A DNA stretch of 64,000 bases from JBPEWY01 sp052032225 (GCA_052032225.1 JBPEWY010000066.1:42993-106992), one strand, 5' to 3'; shown: positions 17,712 to 27,295, counted from the stretch's first letter. A program made the numbers and translations. The notes: generated by a model from the sequence alone, not told the origin.

Positions 17712-19901
17712 ATGGAAGTGCAACAATTTTACTACGACAACAAAATTGTTAAAAAGTTTCTCTACGCCACATTACTTTGGGGTGTTGTAGGAATGCTTGT
17801 AGGCTTACTGTTAGCCTTTATGTTTTTGTACCCTAATTTAACCGATGGTATTCCGTGGTTAAGCTTTGGGCGCATTAGACCCTTACACACCAATGCAGTA
17901 ATTTTTGCATTTGTGGGGAATGCCATTTTTGCCGGTGTATATTACTCATTACAGCGCTTGCTTAAAGCAAGAATGTATAGTGATTGGCTTAGTAATTTTA
18001 ATTTTTGGGGGTGGCAAGCAATCATTGTAGCTGCAGCAATTACGTTACCTCTAGGATATACCACATCTAAAGAATACGCAGAGTTAGAGTGGCCTATAGA
18101 CATTGCCATTGCTTTGGTATGGGTTGCTTTTGGGGTAAACATGATTGGTACTATCTTAAAAAGAAGACAGCGCCACTTGTATGTTGCCGTTTGGTTTTAC
18201 ATTGCCACTTTTGTAACAGTAGCTGTACTACACATATTTAACAGTTTAGAGCTTCCGGTTAGTGCTTTAAAAAGCTACTCTGTTTATGCCGGTGTACAAG
18301 ATGCATTAGTACAATGGTGGTACGGGCATAATGCGGTAGCATTCTTTTTAACCACACCGTTTTTAGGATTAATGTACTACTTTGTACCGAAGGCAGCCAA
18401 TAGACCGGTGTATTCATACAGGTTGTCTATTGTTCACTTCTGGTCATTAATATTTATATATATATGGGCTGGTCCGCATCACTTATTATATACAGCATTG
18501 CCGGATTGGGCTCAAAATTTAGGTGTAGTATTTTCTGTTATGCTTATTGCTCCGTCTTGGGGAGGTATGATAAACGGATTATTAACACTAAGAGGAGCAT
18601 GGGATAAAGTTAGAACCGATCCGGTTTTAAAATTCATGGTTGTAGCCATTACAGGATATGGTATGGCAACTTTTGAAGGCCCTATGCTATCATTAAAAAA
18701 CGTAAATGCTATTGGGCACTTTACAGATTGGATTATTGCACACGTTCATGTGGGAGCGTTAGCTTGGAACGGGTTTTTAACATTTGGTATGTTGTATTAC
18801 TTAGTGCCAAGAATGTTTAAAACCAAATTACACTCTGTATCCCTTGCTAATTTTCATTTTTGGATTGGTACGTTAGGTATTATTCTTTACGCACTACCAA
18901 TGTATGTAGCAGGCTTTACACAAGCTTCTATGTGGAAACAGTTTAACCCAGACGGGACACTTGTTTATGGTAACTTCTTAGAAACAGTTACACAAATTGT
19001 ACCAATGTACTGGATGCGTGCTATTGGAGGTACACTTTATGTAATAGGTGTTTTAGTGGGTGTTTACAATACCATTAAAACCATTAGAAGCGGTAGTAAA
19101 GTTACCGATGAGCTTGCCGAAGCACCTGCATTAACAAGAGTAAGTAAAGGGCGTTTAGCCGGAGAAAAGTTTCATACTTGGTTAGAGCGTAAGCCGGTTC
19201 AGTTAACCATATTAGCAACCATAGCAATTTTAATAGGAGGTATAGTGCAAATAGTACCAACTATTTTGGTGAAATCTAATATACCAACTATAAGCAGTGT
19301 TAAACCATATACGCCTTTAGAGTTAGAAGGTAGAGATTTATACATTAGAGAAGGCTGTGTGTCTTGTCACTCTCAAATGATTAGACCTTTTAGAAGCGAG
19401 GTAGAACGTTACGGAGAGTATTCTAAAGCAGGAGAGTTTGTGTACGATCATCCGTTCTTATGGGGAAGTAAACGTACCGGACCTGATTTAATGAGAATAG
19501 GAGGTAAATATTCAGATAACTGGCATTTAAACCATATGTACGATCCGCAAAGTACATCACCGGGAAGTATAATGCCTGCTTACCAATGGTTAATTCATAA
19601 TGAGTTAGATAAGTCTGACATTGAGGCTAAAATGAGAACCATGGTTAAACTGGGTGTTCCTTATACAGAAGAAGATATTGCAAATGCACGCGCTCATATG
19701 GAAGAGCAGGCAAAGCAAATAGAACAAAATCTTTACAACGATCCTGATTTTGCAAAAAACTACGAAGCGCAAAAGAAAGCTGCCTTAGAAAAAGGTGAAG
19801 AGTTTGTAGAGATGAAAGATAGAGAAATTGTAGCCCTAATAGCTTATTTACAGCGTTTAGGTACAGATATAAAAGTTAAAGACGAAACCGCATTAAAGTA
19901 A
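17712..19901 (+). CDS. ccoNO: fused cbb3 cytochrome c oxidase subunits I and II (CcoN-CcoO)
   Basis: Catalytic core of the high-affinity terminal oxidase. Residues about 1-470 are CcoN, with about 12-13 transmembrane helices and haem/CuB histidines in HTNAVIFAF, YGHNAVAFF, GPHHLLY and AHVHVGAL. After a transmembrane segment near residues 495-520 follows the CcoO domain, with a haem c motif CVSCH and a probable Met ligand in PGSIMPAYQWL. The 729-residue fusion of two normally separate subunits is common in Bacteroidota. It is followed by ccoQ and ccoP. Confidence 0.95.
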   Translation: MEVQQFYYDNKIVKKFLYATLLWGVVGMLVGLLLAFMFLYPNLTDGIPWLSFGRIRPLHTNAVIFAFVGNAIFAGVYYSLQRLLKARMYSDWLSNFNFWGWQAIIVAAAITLPLGYTTSKEYAELEWPIDIAIALVWVAFGVNMIGTILKRRQRHLYVAVWFYIATFVTVAVLHIFNSLELPVSALKSYSVYAGVQDALVQWWYGHNAVAFFLTTPFLGLMYYFVPKAANRPVYSYRLSIVHFWSLIFIYIWAGPHHLLYTALPDWAQNLGVVFSVMLIAPSWGGMINGLLTLRGAWDKVRTDPVLKFMVVAITGYGMATFEGPMLSLKNVNAIGHFTDWIIAHVHVGALAWNGFLTFGMLYYLVPRMFKTKLHSVSLANFHFWIGTLGIILYALPMYVAGFTQASMWKQFNPDGTLVYGNFLETVTQIVPMYWMRAIGGTLYVIGVLVGVYNTIKTIRSGSKVTDELAEAPALTRVSKGRLAGEKFHTWLERKPVQLTILATIAILIGGIVQIVPTILVKSNIPTISSVKPYTPLELEGRDLYIREGCVSCHSQMIRPFRSEVERYGEYSKAGEFVYDHPFLWGSKRTGPDLMRIGGKYSDNWHLNHMYDPQSTSPGSIMPAYQWLIHNELDKSDIEAKMRTMVKLGVPYTEEDIANARAHMEEQAKQIEQNLYNDPDFAKNYEAQKKAALEKGEEFVEMKDREIVALIAYLQRLGTDIKVKDETALK

Positions 19902-19907
19902 TAAGCT

Positions 19908-20096
19908 ATGTTAAAATTTGTAAAAGATCATATGGCAACAATAGATGGCGTAGAAATCTACCCCATTATATCGCTAAGTATATTCTTCCTGTTTTTTGTC
20001 GGTCTTTTTTGGTGGGTTTTTTCAGCAAAAAAAGATTACATACAGCAGGTAAGTGAACTCCCATTAGATAACCAACAAAACAATTCTGCATCATGA
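19908..20096 (+). CDS. ccoQ: cbb3 oxidase small subunit CcoQ-like
   Basis: A 62-residue protein with one transmembrane helix at about residues 20-40 (IISLSIFFLFFVGLFWWVF) and a short polar tail, fitting CcoQ, which stabilises the oxidase. The assignment rests on size, topology and position between ccoNO and ccoP. The stop overlaps the ccoP start by four bases (ATGA), so translational coupling is likely. Confidence 0.8.
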   Translation: MLKFVKDHMATIDGVEIYPIISLSIFFLFFVGLFWWVFSAKKDYIQQVSELPLDNQQNNSAS

Positions 20097-20974
20097 AAAG
20101 TTTTTCATCATATTTACGAGTAGTAGCTATTGTTGCCATTGTATTTATGGCAGCAGAGTACTTTATAGATTCTGGGAATAAGCCAGCATTTATGGTGTAT
20201 CCGGAGGTATTAATTTTCTTAGTACTCTTTACCATTACTTTGGTAGCAATAGAGATTATGGTAGGTGCTATGCAAGGGTTAGCAGATAAAATGATGACTC
20301 CCGAGCAAAAAGCAGCTTACGAAGCAAAAAAAGCTGAGCGTTTACAAAATGCTTGGTACAAAAAGCTGTATAAAAAACTTACCAAGTCTAAACCAATTGA
20401 AGAAGAAGGAGAAATTATTTTAGACCATAATTACGACGGTATTAAAGAACTTGATAACGCATTACCGCCATGGTGGTTGTATGGGTTTTATATAACCATA
20501 GTTTTTGCTGCTGTATATTTAGTTAGATACCATGTTCTTGGAGCAGACGATCAGGCAACAGAATACGAAAAAGAAGTAGCAAGAGCTAAAATAGAAATAG
20601 AAGAGTATAAGCGCACAGCTAAAGATTTAGTAGATGTAAACACAGTAACGCTGCTAACAGATGCTTCAGATTTAGCAAAAGGAAAAGCTATTTATAATAC
20701 CAATTGTGTGGCTTGCCATCAAGCAGATGGAGGCGGAGGTATTGGTCCTAATTTAACAGATGAGTACTGGATTTTAGGCGGAGGAATTAAAAATGTATTT
20801 AAAACTATTTCTGAAGGAGGTAGAGACGGTAAAGGTATGGTTGCCTGGAAAACTATCTTAAAACCTTCAGAGATACAACAAGTAGCAAGTTATGTACTCT
20901 CTATGCAAGGCACAACACCTGCAAATCCTAAAGATCCGGAAGGAGATATTTGGGTTGATGAAGAGAGTAATTAA
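20093..20974 (+). CDS. ccoP: cbb3 oxidase cytochrome c subunit CcoP, mono-haem form
   Basis: A 293-residue subunit that passes electrons to CcoO. Two N-terminal transmembrane segments (residues about 8-26 and 36-58) and a third near 126-145 precede a single cytochrome c domain. That domain has CVACH, then GIGPNLTDEYW and a Met-ligand region in GKGMVAWK. The classical proteobacterial CcoP has two CxxCH motifs; here only one exists. It overlaps ccoQ by four bases and is followed by ccoG after 25 bases. Confidence 0.93.
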   Translation: MKSFSSYLRVVAIVAIVFMAAEYFIDSGNKPAFMVYPEVLIFLVLFTITLVAIEIMVGAMQGLADKMMTPEQKAAYEAKKAERLQNAWYKKLYKKLTKSKPIEEEGEIILDHNYDGIKELDNALPPWWLYGFYITIVFAAVYLVRYHVLGADDQATEYEKEVARAKIEIEEYKRTAKDLVDVNTVTLLTDASDLAKGKAIYNTNCVACHQADGGGGIGPNLTDEYWILGGGIKNVFKTISEGGRDGKGMVAWKTILKPSEIQQVASYVLSMQGTTPANPKDPEGDIWVDEESN

Positions 20975-20999
20975 TAAAAACAAGTAGCATTAACCCCAA

Positions 21000-22418
21000 A
21001 TGACAACAAACAACGAACAATTTAGAGACTCAATAAGCACGGTTAATAAACAGGGTAAACGCGCATGGGTTTACCCTAAAAAACCGAGCGGTAAATTTTA
21101 CACTTACAGAAAATGGGTTAGCTATATTTTGTTGTTGTTTTTGTTTGCATCGCCCTTTATTAAGGTAAACGGAAATCAGTTTTTACTGTTTAATGTAATA
21201 GAAAGACGTTTTAATATTTTCGGATTTCCGTTTTGGCCGCAAGATTTTCACCTATTTGTGATTTCTATGATTATTGGGGTGGTGTTTATAACACTTTTTA
21301 CAGTTGCATTTGGAAGAATTTTTTGTGGATGGATTTGCCCTCAAACCATTTTCATGGAAATGGTTTTTAGACGAATTGAGTATTGGATTGAAGGAGATAG
21401 AGGGGCGCAAATTCGTTTAAGTAAACAACCCTGGAATGCTCAAAAAATAAAAAAACGATTAACTAAGTGGACCATCTTCTTTATCATATCGTTTTTAATA
21501 GCCAATGTTTTTTTGGCCTATTTAATTGGTAGCGATACCTTAATAAAATACATTGTAGAGGGCCCAGAAAAACATTTAAGCACATTAGTATCGTTACTGA
21601 TTTTTACAGGTGTTTTTTACTTTATTTTTGCCTGGTTTAGAGAACAAGTATGTGTAATAGCTTGTCCGTATGGCCGTTTGCAAGGCGTGCTGCTAGACAC
21701 AAAATCTATAGTTGTTGCTTACGATCATAAACGAGGAGAAAGAGAAAAAGGCAGAAAAAAGTTTAGAAAAGGAGAAGATAGAGCTAAACTTGGTTATGGT
21801 GATTGTATAGATTGTTTTCAGTGCGTACACGTTTGCCCAACAGGAATAGATATTAGAAACGGCACTCAATTAGAATGTGTAAACTGCACAGCTTGTATAG
21901 ATGAGTGTAATCATATAATGCAAAAAGTAGGGCTGCCAAAAGGATTAATACGGTATGCCAGCGAAGAGAACATAGAGAAAAAGGTTCCGTTTAAGTTTAC
22001 AGCCAGAATGAAAGGCTATGTGGCGGTACTAACAATTTTAATAGGAGTTTTAGTCGGAATGCTCTTTTTGCGTAATGATGTAGAAGCAACTATTTTACGA
22101 TTACCGGGACAACTCTATCAACACAAAGGAGAAACATTACTAAGCAATGTTTATACCTACAAGGTGGTTAATAAAACAACCAAAGAAATAGATGATGTGT
22201 CTTTTAAATTACTGTCTCATACCGGAGAGATAAAACTGGTAACTCATACAAACTTTGTAGTGCCAAGACAAGGTTTGGCAGAAGGCACACTGTTTATAGA
22301 AATAGACCAAACAGATTTAGATGATGAAAAAACGAAACTAAAAATTGGAGTTTTTAGTGGAGACGAACTAATAGAAACAACTACAACAACCTTTTTAGGG
22401 CCACGTAGTTACAGATAA
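21000..22418 (+). CDS. ccoG: cbb3 oxidase accessory protein CcoG (4Fe-4S, copper handling)
   Basis: Membrane ferredoxin-like protein that reduces or delivers copper for cbb3 oxidase assembly. It has several transmembrane segments in residues about 38-210, with CGWICPQT and CVIACPYGR. Two ferredoxin motifs follow (CIDCFQCVHVCP and CVNCTACIDECN), then another helix near 340-358 and a C-terminal immunoglobulin-like domain. At 472 residues it matches the family. Confidence 0.93.
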   Translation: MTTNNEQFRDSISTVNKQGKRAWVYPKKPSGKFYTYRKWVSYILLLFLFASPFIKVNGNQFLLFNVIERRFNIFGFPFWPQDFHLFVISMIIGVVFITLFTVAFGRIFCGWICPQTIFMEMVFRRIEYWIEGDRGAQIRLSKQPWNAQKIKKRLTKWTIFFIISFLIANVFLAYLIGSDTLIKYIVEGPEKHLSTLVSLLIFTGVFYFIFAWFREQVCVIACPYGRLQGVLLDTKSIVVAYDHKRGEREKGRKKFRKGEDRAKLGYGDCIDCFQCVHVCPTGIDIRNGTQLECVNCTACIDECNHIMQKVGLPKGLIRYASEENIEKKVPFKFTARMKGYVAVLTILIGVLVGMLFLRNDVEATILRLPGQLYQHKGETLLSNVYTYKVVNKTTKEIDDVSFKLLSHTGEIKLVTHTNFVVPRQGLAEGTLFIEIDQTDLDDEKTKLKIGVFSGDELIETTTTTFLGPRSYR

Positions 22419-22434
22419 ATTAAAGTAAAAACAC

Positions 22435-22881
22435 ATGAAAATTAATTGGGGTACAGGTATAGTAATAGCATTTGTGGCATTTATAAGCTTCATCATGTAT
22501 TTTGTAATAACCATGAATGTTAACAAAAAATATGACCACGATTTAGTTACAGAAGAGTACTATAAAAAAGAACTATTGTTTCAAAATGAGATAGATGCAC
22601 AGCAGAGAGCAAATACGCTAAAGATAAACCCTGAGATAGAGAAAACAGATCTTGGTTTATTAGTTAGTTTTCCCGATACGTTAGTGCCTACTAACATATC
22701 TGGTACAGTGTTCCTATATCGGCCGTCAAACAAACAATTGGATTTTGAAATCCCGATTTCGCTTTCCAATTCACATTTGCTCATACCTAACAAACGTTTG
22801 CTAGACGGCCGTTGGAACATTGTTATAGAGTGGCAATATAACAATCAAGAGTTTCTAACCAAAAAACAATTAACACTTTAA
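22435..22881 (+). CDS. ccoH: FixH/CcoH family assembly protein
   Basis: A 148-residue protein with one N-terminal transmembrane helix (residues about 7-27) and a periplasmic domain. It contains the family feature YDHDLVTEEYYKKELLFQNEID, in which a YYKKEL-type segment is conserved. It helps mature the oxidase. Its stop overlaps the next start by one base. Confidence 0.88.
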   Translation: MKINWGTGIVIAFVAFISFIMYFVITMNVNKKYDHDLVTEEYYKKELLFQNEIDAQQRANTLKINPEIEKTDLGLLVSFPDTLVPTNISGTVFLYRPSNKQLDFEIPISLSNSHLLIPNKRLLDGRWNIVIEWQYNNQEFLTKKQLTL

Positions 22882-23588
22882 TGCTCTGGAGTGCGGTAAT
22901 ATTAGGGTTTTTAGGGAGCTTACACTGTATAGGAATGTGTGGCCCCATTGCCTTTGTATTACCACTATCACACAATAATCCCCTACAAAAAACAGCACAA
23001 ATATTTTTATATCATACCGGTAGAATTTTTAGTTATAGCTTACTAGGGCTTATGTTTGGTGTTTTAGGCAAAGCACTTTACGTTAGTGGTTTACAACAAC
23101 GACTTTCTATTGTAATTGGATTACTTATAATTATAGCTGTACTACTCCCAAAAAAAGTTACTGCAAAATTTAATAGTACTAAGCCTGTTTATAAGGTTAT
23201 ATTTAAGATAAAAAACAGATTAGGATTGTTGTTAAAGCAAAAAAACAAAAAAGCACTGCTTACCATTGGGGTGCTAAATGGGTTTTTGCCATGCGGATTG
23301 GTTTATATGGCTTTGTTTGGTGCAGTAGCCATGGGGCAACCGGTTAAAAGTGCTTTTTATATGGCTTTATTTGGGTTAGGCACTATACCATTAATGACCG
23401 GAGCAGCCTATTTAGGCAACTTTCTATCAGTTACAACACGACAAAAAATTAGGCAATTAGTTCCGGTTTTTGTAGTTGTTTTAGGAATGTTATTTATACT
23501 TAGAGGAATGGGATTAGGTATCCCATTTATATCTCCGGCAGATGTGCAGTTAATTGTAAAAGCAAACCCCGATTGTGTAGTTCCTTAA
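22881..23588 (+). CDS. sulfite exporter TauE/SafE-like membrane protein of the cbb3 cluster
   Basis: A 235-residue integral membrane protein with about six helices. The N-terminus, GFLGSLHCIGMCGPIAFVLPL, has a His-Cys-Met-Cys motif typical of the COG2836 family found with cbb3 genes. A second half-repeat carries GFLPCGLVYMALFGAVAMG. A role in copper or haem delivery is likely from motif and context but not proven. It overlaps ccoH by one base and the convergent hemN by four bases. Confidence 0.85.
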   Translation: MLWSAVILGFLGSLHCIGMCGPIAFVLPLSHNNPLQKTAQIFLYHTGRIFSYSLLGLMFGVLGKALYVSGLQQRLSIVIGLLIIIAVLLPKKVTAKFNSTKPVYKVIFKIKNRLGLLLKQKNKKALLTIGVLNGFLPCGLVYMALFGAVAMGQPVKSAFYMALFGLGTIPLMTGAAYLGNFLSVTTRQKIRQLVPVFVVVLGMLFILRGMGLGIPFISPADVQLIVKANPDCVVP

Positions 23589-24949
23589 ACTGTCATACTA
23601 AAAACTTGTGTGTTTGGCTTTTTACGCTTCAACCTTAAATCAAAAGCCATGCAAATGTTTCTAATAAAAGGTTTCCCTTTTTCGGTTACAACAAGTTTAT
23701 CAGGGTAAATATCTACTAACCCATCATCTTGCATTTCTTTAAGCATACCAATAGTTTCAGGAAGCATGTTAAACTGTAAATGAGGCTCATTAAAATGAGT
23801 TGTAAAAGTGCACATAAGGTTTAAAATGTGCTTTCTTATTGTTAAATCTTCATCATTTAAAATATGACCTCTATACACCGGAATCATATCTTGCTCTAAC
23901 AAATGATAGTATTCTTCTATATTTTTTACGTTTTGAGCAAAACCATACCAGCTATCGCTAATGCTAGATGCCCCCAAGCCAATCATTAATTGTGTTTTAG
24001 AATGCGTATATCCCATAAAGTTTCGGTGCATTTTACCTGTAACAGCTGCTTTATAAAGGCTATCTGAAGGAAGGGCAAAATGATCCATTCCAATTTCTTT
24101 ATACCCTAATTCTTCTAATAATTGTTTGCCTTTTTCGTAAAGCGCTCTTTTATGTGCTCCTTTAGGGACATCTTTATCCTTAAAACCACGTTGTCCGTTA
24201 CCTTTTATCCATGGCACATGTGCATAGCTGTAAAAAGCAATGCGGTCTGGCATAAGGTTTTTAGTGCAAGAAATTGTGTGCTCAATATCTGATATCTCTT
24301 GAAAGGGTAATCCAAAAACTAAATCGTGACCAACAGAAGTGTAGCCAACTTCACGAGCAATTTGTGTTACCATTTCTACACGCTCAAAAGGCTGAATTCT
24401 GTTTATGGCTTTCTGAATGTTTGGGTTGTAATCTTGCACTCCAAAGCTTACTCTTTTAAAACCGTAATTGTATAGTGTTTGTAGGTGTTCTTGAGTAGTG
24501 CTGTTTGGGTGCCCTTCAAAACTATAATCACAATTTTCTGCTTTTTTGGCATATTTAAAAATGCCGTCTAATAGTTTAGCTAAATTTTCCGGAGAGAAAA
24601 AAGTAGGAGTACCACCACCAAAATGTAACTCTTTAATTATTGGGGGGGTGCCCAACACATTACAGTAAAGCTTCCATTCTTTTAAAACGGCATTTATATA
24701 AGGCGTTTCTACCTCGTGGCGCTTGGTAATACGTTTATGGCAGCCACAAAAAGTACATAGGCTTTCGCAAAATGGTAAATGAATGTAAACACTAATGCCT
24801 TCAGTTAAATTACTTTCTTTAAATGATTTTTTAAATGAGTTAACCCAGGCTTTGTAAGAAAATGTGTTCTCATCCCAGTACGGAACCGTTGGATAGCTGG
24901 TATAACGAGGCCCGGGTACATTGTACTTTTCTATTAATGTTTTGCTCAT
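23585..24949 (-). CDS. hemN: oxygen-independent coproporphyrinogen III oxidase
   Basis: Radical-SAM enzyme that decarboxylates coproporphyrinogen III to protoporphyrinogen IX without oxygen, supplying haem for low-oxygen respiration. The N-terminus has YNVPGPRYTSYP. The cluster motif is CESLCTFCGC (CxxxCxxC), followed by LHFGGGTPTF. At 454 residues it is typical of true HemN. It is convergent with the cbb3 operon. A TAATTTTG -7 element and an FNR-like box lie upstream, at the same relative spacing as in front of ccoS. Confidence 0.95.
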   Translation of the reverse strand: MSKTLIEKYNVPGPRYTSYPTVPYWDENTFSYKAWVNSFKKSFKESNLTEGISVYIHLPFCESLCTFCGCHKRITKRHEVETPYINAVLKEWKLYCNVLGTPPIIKELHFGGGTPTFFSPENLAKLLDGIFKYAKKAENCDYSFEGHPNSTTQEHLQTLYNYGFKRVSFGVQDYNPNIQKAINRIQPFERVEMVTQIAREVGYTSVGHDLVFGLPFQEISDIEHTISCTKNLMPDRIAFYSYAHVPWIKGNGQRGFKDKDVPKGAHKRALYEKGKQLLEELGYKEIGMDHFALPSDSLYKAAVTGKMHRNFMGYTHSKTQLMIGLGASSISDSWYGFAQNVKNIEEYYHLLEQDMIPVYRGHILNDEDLTIRKHILNLMCTFTTHFNEPHLQFNMLPETIGMLKEMQDDGLVDIYPDKLVVTEKGKPFIRNICMAFDLRLKRKKPNTQVFSMTV

Positions 24950-24969
24950 ACTATGTATTATTTAGATAA

Positions 24970-24977
24970 CAAAATTA
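24970..24977 (-). promoter_or_regulatory. -7 promoter element for hemN
   Basis: The minus strand reads TAATTTTG, a perfect TAnnTTTG, 20 bases upstream of the ATG. Confidence 0.6.
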
Positions 24978-24999
24978 CATGTTGAGCAAAAGGAATTTT

Positions 25000-25013
25000 A
25001 TGATATTTATCAG
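25000..25013 (-). promoter_or_regulatory. FNR-like operator upstream of hemN
   Basis: The plus strand reads ATGATATTTATCAG, that is TGAT-N4-ATCA. Its centre (25006.5) is exactly 33 bp from the centre of the hemN -7 element, the same geometry as the copper ATPase and ccoS promoters. Confidence 0.7.
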
Positions 25014-25060
25014 CTGTAAAAAGTGATGAGGTTGGTTTATTGATGCTGCCAGTTTTTTGT

Positions 25061-25342
25061 TTAATGTTTATTGTCTAAGAATACGAGCTCGAAATTAGCC
25101 TCTCTTAACTTTTTAAATGCATCATCGGCAGAGCCAAATTTTAATTTATGTTTTTCTTTGCTACCACCGTGAGAGTTGCCATCTTCCCACGCTGAATTTT
25201 TAATAGTATCTTTTAATAACTCTTTAAGCTCTTCGCTTACGTTAAGCCACCCATTAAAGCTGATATAACCAATTTTATTTCTGGTTTGTTCTTCTTTTTG
25301 TAGCCCGTAATAGTGTTTGGTTTTATATACTTTTAGTTTCAT
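25061..25342 (-). CDS. small protein of unknown function
   Basis: A 93-residue soluble, charged protein starting at MKLKVYKTKHYYGLQ. It has no signal peptide, no membrane segment and no motif I recognise. A central stretch is rich in Gly, His and Lys (GNSHGGSKEKHKLKFG). It stands alone between hemN and the initiator tRNA. The amino-acid composition looks like a real gene, with ordinary codon use, but no homology is claimed. Confidence 0.6.
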   Translation of the reverse strand: MKLKVYKTKHYYGLQKEEQTRNKIGYISFNGWLNVSEELKELLKDTIKNSAWEDGNSHGGSKEKHKLKFGSADDAFKKLREANFELVFLDNKH

Positions 25343-25514
25343 GATTAAAATATTTTATGAATATCTATACAATTTTATAAGAAATAACCTTCTGTGTCAA
25401 TAGAAAAGCACTAAAATTAAGAGCATTTTAAATCTCAATAATGAACTATTTTTAGGATAGAACTAAAAGGCAAGGAGTGTTTTTTTAAGATGTATAATGA
25501 GAAGCAAACAAAAT

Positions 25515-25548
25515 AAAACAAAAAAAGCTCCACATTTTTGTGAAGCTT
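25515..25548 (-). terminator. intrinsic terminator of the initiator tRNA
   Basis: On the minus strand AAGCTTCACA pairs with TGTGGAGCTT (one G:T) around an AAAA loop, followed by a T-run. It starts about nine bases after the tRNA 3' end. Confidence 0.8.
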
Positions 25549-25556
25549 TCTCTTTG

Positions 25557-25629
<73 letters not shown>

Positions 25630-25802
25630 ATATTGCGATTGCAAATATACAACGTTTTTAATTATTGCCAAATCTTACCTAAAAAAATTGTATTTATCAT
25701 TTTCAATTTAAAAAACTACTACTTTTTTAGTAGCTTCGAGCAATCACAAATTACAAATGGTGTTTGTGGTTAAGTAGTTTACTATCATGAAATAACAAAC
25801 TT

Positions 25803-27281
25803 ATGGAATACGGATTTCTCTCAATTGTGCCTCCAATTCTTGCAATTATTTTAGCCTTACGCACCAAACAAGTTTATATAGCATTATTGTTTGGTATTTG
25901 GTTTTCATGGCTAATAATTAATGATTTTAATGTGCTAACCGGCACCTTGGCAGCTGTAGAAGCTTTGGTAAATGTATTTAAATCTGCCGGAAACACCAGA
26001 ACTATTATGTTTAGTGCCTTGGTTGGAGCATTACTTTTATTCATACAATACTCAAGAGGGGTAGAAGGGTTTATTAACGTTTTAAACAAACTAATAGCCA
26101 AGCTCGAAGAAAAGCAATCAGGTTACAGTAGAGTAATGGTGCAATTGTTAGCAATGGTTACCGGAATTTTACTTTTTGTAGAAACCAGCATAAGTTCACT
26201 TACCGTAGGTACACTATACAGGCCGGTGTTTGATAAGCTTAAAATTCCGAGAGAAAAATTAGCCTACATTGCCGATTCCAGCTCGGCACCATCCTCTATT
26301 TTAATTCCTTTTAATGCTTGGGGAGCTTTTATAATGGGGCTTTTACTAACACAAGGACTTGAGAATCCTTTCGGGCTAATGCTATCATCTATAGGGTATA
26401 ATTTTTATCCTATTCTGGCAATTATTATTGTGTTTTTAGTGATTATTACCAAAAAAGATATTGGTCCGATGGCCAAAGCAGAGAAAAGAACTCGAGAAAC
26501 CGGCAAACTGCTTAATGATAATGCAAAGCCAATGATTTCTGATTCTGTAACGTCGTATAAGCCCAAAGAAGGCATCCCGGCAAAAGCATATAATATGATT
26601 GTTCCTTTAGCTACAATGGTTATAATGATGCCAGTTAATTTGGCCTATACCGGTTGGGATGCGGTAAAAGATGCTACTTCGTTTTCAGACCATTTGTTTA
26701 AAGCTATTGGGCAAGGCTCCGGCTCATCGTCGGTTTTATACGCTGTATTAACTGCAATTTTAGTTGCTATGATTTTATACAGAGCGCAACGCATAATGAA
26801 AAGTAAAGAGATGATAGATTTATCATTAAAAGGAATAAGTGAACTAATGCCTTTAGCCTTGTTAATGCTTTTAGCCTTTGCAATTGGCGATGCCTGTAAT
26901 CAATTAGGAACGGGAGAATTTGTAGCTAATTGGTCTAAAGAGTGGTTGTCTCCTCAAATGTTGCCGGCAATTATTTTTGTAATAAGCTCATTTATTGCGT
27001 TTTCTACCGGAACATCTTGGGGAACTTTTGCTATTATGATGGCAATTGCTATCCCAATGGCCGAGATTCATCAGGCACCAATAACACTTGTAATTGCAGC
27101 CACACTCGGAGGCGGTATTTTTGGCGATCATTGCTCGCCAATATCAGACACCTCAATTATTTCATCAATGGCATCTGCAAGTGATCATATAGATCATGTT
27201 AATACACAACTTCCGTATGCATTAATTGGTGGACTAGTAACTACGGTTTTATACGTGATTTTAGGATTTACCATAGTTTAA
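25803..27281 (+). CDS. Na+/H+ antiporter, NhaC family
   Basis: A 492-residue transporter with about 11-12 membrane segments, which exchanges sodium for protons in this family. Visible family features are GTSWGTFAIMMAIAIPMA and the GGGIFGDHCSPISDTSIISSMAS block near residues 440-462, the signature of NhaC-type carriers. SSAPSSILIPFNAWGAFI near residue 160 is the matching half. It is preceded by the tRNA on the other strand. The gap between them holds only a weak CTACT/AGTAG repeat. Ion specificity is inferred from family. Confidence 0.88.
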   Translation: MEYGFLSIVPPILAIILALRTKQVYIALLFGIWFSWLIINDFNVLTGTLAAVEALVNVFKSAGNTRTIMFSALVGALLLFIQYSRGVEGFINVLNKLIAKLEEKQSGYSRVMVQLLAMVTGILLFVETSISSLTVGTLYRPVFDKLKIPREKLAYIADSSSAPSSILIPFNAWGAFIMGLLLTQGLENPFGLMLSSIGYNFYPILAIIIVFLVIITKKDIGPMAKAEKRTRETGKLLNDNAKPMISDSVTSYKPKEGIPAKAYNMIVPLATMVIMMPVNLAYTGWDAVKDATSFSDHLFKAIGQGSGSSSVLYAVLTAILVAMILYRAQRIMKSKEMIDLSLKGISELMPLALLMLLAFAIGDACNQLGTGEFVANWSKEWLSPQMLPAIIFVISSFIAFSTGTSWGTFAIMMAIAIPMAEIHQAPITLVIAATLGGGIFGDHCSPISDTSIISSMASASDHIDHVNTQLPYALIGGLVTTVLYVILGFTIV

Positions 27282-27295
27282 ACTAACTAATAACG

